Source of the DNA: Bacteroidota bacterium | GTDB lineage: Bacteria; Bacteroidota; Ignavibacteria; Ignavibacteriales; Ignavibacteriaceae | Direction: 5' to 3' | Length of the DNA: 32,224 nt | Assembly (NCBI GenBank): GCA_023475265.1 | Contig: JAMCWE010000011.1 | Location: forward strand, 1-32,224 | In this document: piece by piece, positions 31,285-32,224 of the stretch | Position numbering within the stretch: the first letter of the stretch is position 1 | Layout of the letters: each line of letters opens with the position of its first letter | Translations under genes and position numbers: made by a program | The notes under the pieces: model-generated | What the model was told of the DNA's origin: nothing | The model's database searches: none | What the model saw: only the letters and a program-made list of their open reading frames with translations

Positions 31285-32224
31285 TCATCTTTGAACATAA
31301 TAAGGAATACCCCATGTATTCGATTCCACGGGTGTTGAGTCATCATAAATAACTTGTTTTGGGAATGCATTTATTACAGCATGGAAATAACCAGGCCAAG
31401 TATGTGCAACAAATGTTTGTTGATAAACTTTAGCATAAATATTTCCCATTGGTGTAGAAGAAACAAGATCAAATTTAATTTTTTCCCTGTGTAATCCATG
31501 CATATCAGCACCATTAGTTAATGTTACAAAATCGGTATCGGCATAAGCGCTTGTAACATTTAATTGAATAGTTATTTTTTGTCCGTTTCTGAAATGCGGG
31601 ACTTCTTTCCATCGCCCTTGGCCTAAAGCTAAATAATAATCATTCAGATCATTTATTATAAGAATCTCGCCCGTTGGCAATGTAATTGTCATTTGAGTAA
31701 TGTTAACATTTGAATTTAAAGTCCCGCCTTCAGGTAATGAAACCGCTAAAACTTTCCAATCGAAATTAACAGTATCTAAAGGATTATTTTGTCGATTTAC
31801 TAAAACCACTTTTCTTGTGATAACGGTGGTAAATGGCTTTTGAATTATTGTATCCTGTTTACGCGATGACGAACCATATGTAGCCGAAATATATAAAACG
31901 CCTTCAAATGTTCTTGAATAAGTGCCATAAGCTGTATCGCCTACCATTGTATAAGTAAAATTCTTAGATACAACTCTCATTTTTTGTCCAACCTGCAATG
32001 GATAAATTGCCACGGCAGTTTTGCCTAATATATTCATTGCCGATTCTTCATCATAATTAAAATCGAAGGAAGAAATTGCAGAATCACCTTCCACAGCTTT
32101 TAACATTGCCTGCTGATTTGTATTGCTTTGAATGCTTCCCGGACTTGTTGGAGAATCTTTACATCCTACAACAAGAATCATCATTGCAGAAATTAAGATT
32201 ACAAACAAGTTCCTTATTTGTGTT
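31285..32224 (-). CDS. Exported lipoprotein, N-terminus cut by the window edge
   Basis: The reading frame stays open to the right edge (codons TQIRNLFVILISAMMILVVGC at the start), so the true start, probably within a few codons, lies beyond 32224; a TTG at 32208 is a weak alternative. The signal peptide ends in a lipobox VVGC followed by KDSPTSPG. The mature protein (about 290 residues) is beta-rich without a recognised domain. Notable are KTAVAIYPLQVGQKMRVVSKNFTYTMVGDTAYGTYSRTFEGVLYI near the N-terminus and a His-containing middle/end (NGADMHGLHREKIKF, VAHTWPGYFHAVI). It shares length, lipobox style and MHG motif with the gene at 30191, so the two may be distant paralogues. Confidence 0.75.
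   Translation of the reverse strand, partial: TQIRNLFVILISAMMILVVGCKDSPTSPGSIQSNTNQQAMLKAVEGDSAISSFDFNYDEESAMNILGKTAVAIYPLQVGQKMRVVSKNFTYTMVGDTAYGTYSRTFEGVLYISATYGSSSRKQDTIIQKPFTTVITRKVVLVNRQNNPLDTVNFDWKVLAVSLPEGGTLNSNVNITQMTITLPTGEILIINDLNDYYLALGQGRWKEVPHFRNGQKITIQLNVTSAYADTDFVTLTNGADMHGLHREKIKFDLVSSTPMGNIYAKVYQQTFVAHTWPGYFHAVINAFPKQVIYDDSTPVESNTWGIPYYVQR

Overview
The window is AT-rich and looks like a chromosomal segment of an Ignavibacteria-type bacterium (Ignavibacteriota/Chlorobi/Bacteroidota group). The basis is gene content and style: Bacteroidota-like lipoproteins (lipobox followed by DSPTSPG or DNPAPT), a barrel-type secreted protein, an Ignavibacteria-like housekeeping block and frequent weak Shine-Dalgarno sites. 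This taxonomic call is an inference from the sequence, not a database result.

Left part (1 to about 7.7 kb) is accessory DNA. It is built as discrete modules separated by intervals that begin with (R)YYYAAC-like and end with GTTRRRY-like core sites, as integron attC sites do. Two of them (187-373 and 1010-1562) also have pairing arms next to the cores. The modules are a Phd/RelE-type toxin-antitoxin pair, a HigBA-type pair with a broken toxin start, a MntA/HepT pair, a three-gene Thoeris anti-phage system (thsA plus two different thsB genes) and an unknown 309-aa gene. No integrase gene is visible, so this resembles a cluster of attC sites lacking an integrase, or an array whose integrase lies outside the window. 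Two group II intron pieces sit inside attC-like sites on the minus strand: the 5' end of one running off the left edge (1-189), and an ORF-less remnant with a clear domain V (about 1032-1284).

Transition (7.7 to 11.2 kb): an unknown 234-aa protein gene whose upstream DNA is a strikingly regular tandem array of 20-21 bp units, a KirBac-type potassium channel, and a small secreted lipoprotein.

Core part (11.2 to 27.3 kb) is one long co-directional minus-strand run: rimP-nusA-infB-rbfA-truB-ribF-rpsO-pnp, then rng-tal-gcvT-comB-ftsK. The first block is the classic translation/transcription-factor operon (ribosome maturation, NusA, IF2, tRNA pseudouridylation, S15, PNPase). It is preceded by a terminator-like hairpin directly abutting the rimP start, and another terminator-like hairpin lies in the rng leader. 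The run ends after ftsK in a 28-bp perfect palindrome.

Right part (27.4 to 32.2 kb) is a minus-strand cluster of exported proteins: a lipoprotein that continues past the right edge, another lipoprotein, a beta-barrel/transglutaminase-like fusion and a FecR-like periplasmic protein. These probably form an envelope-associated operon of unknown function.
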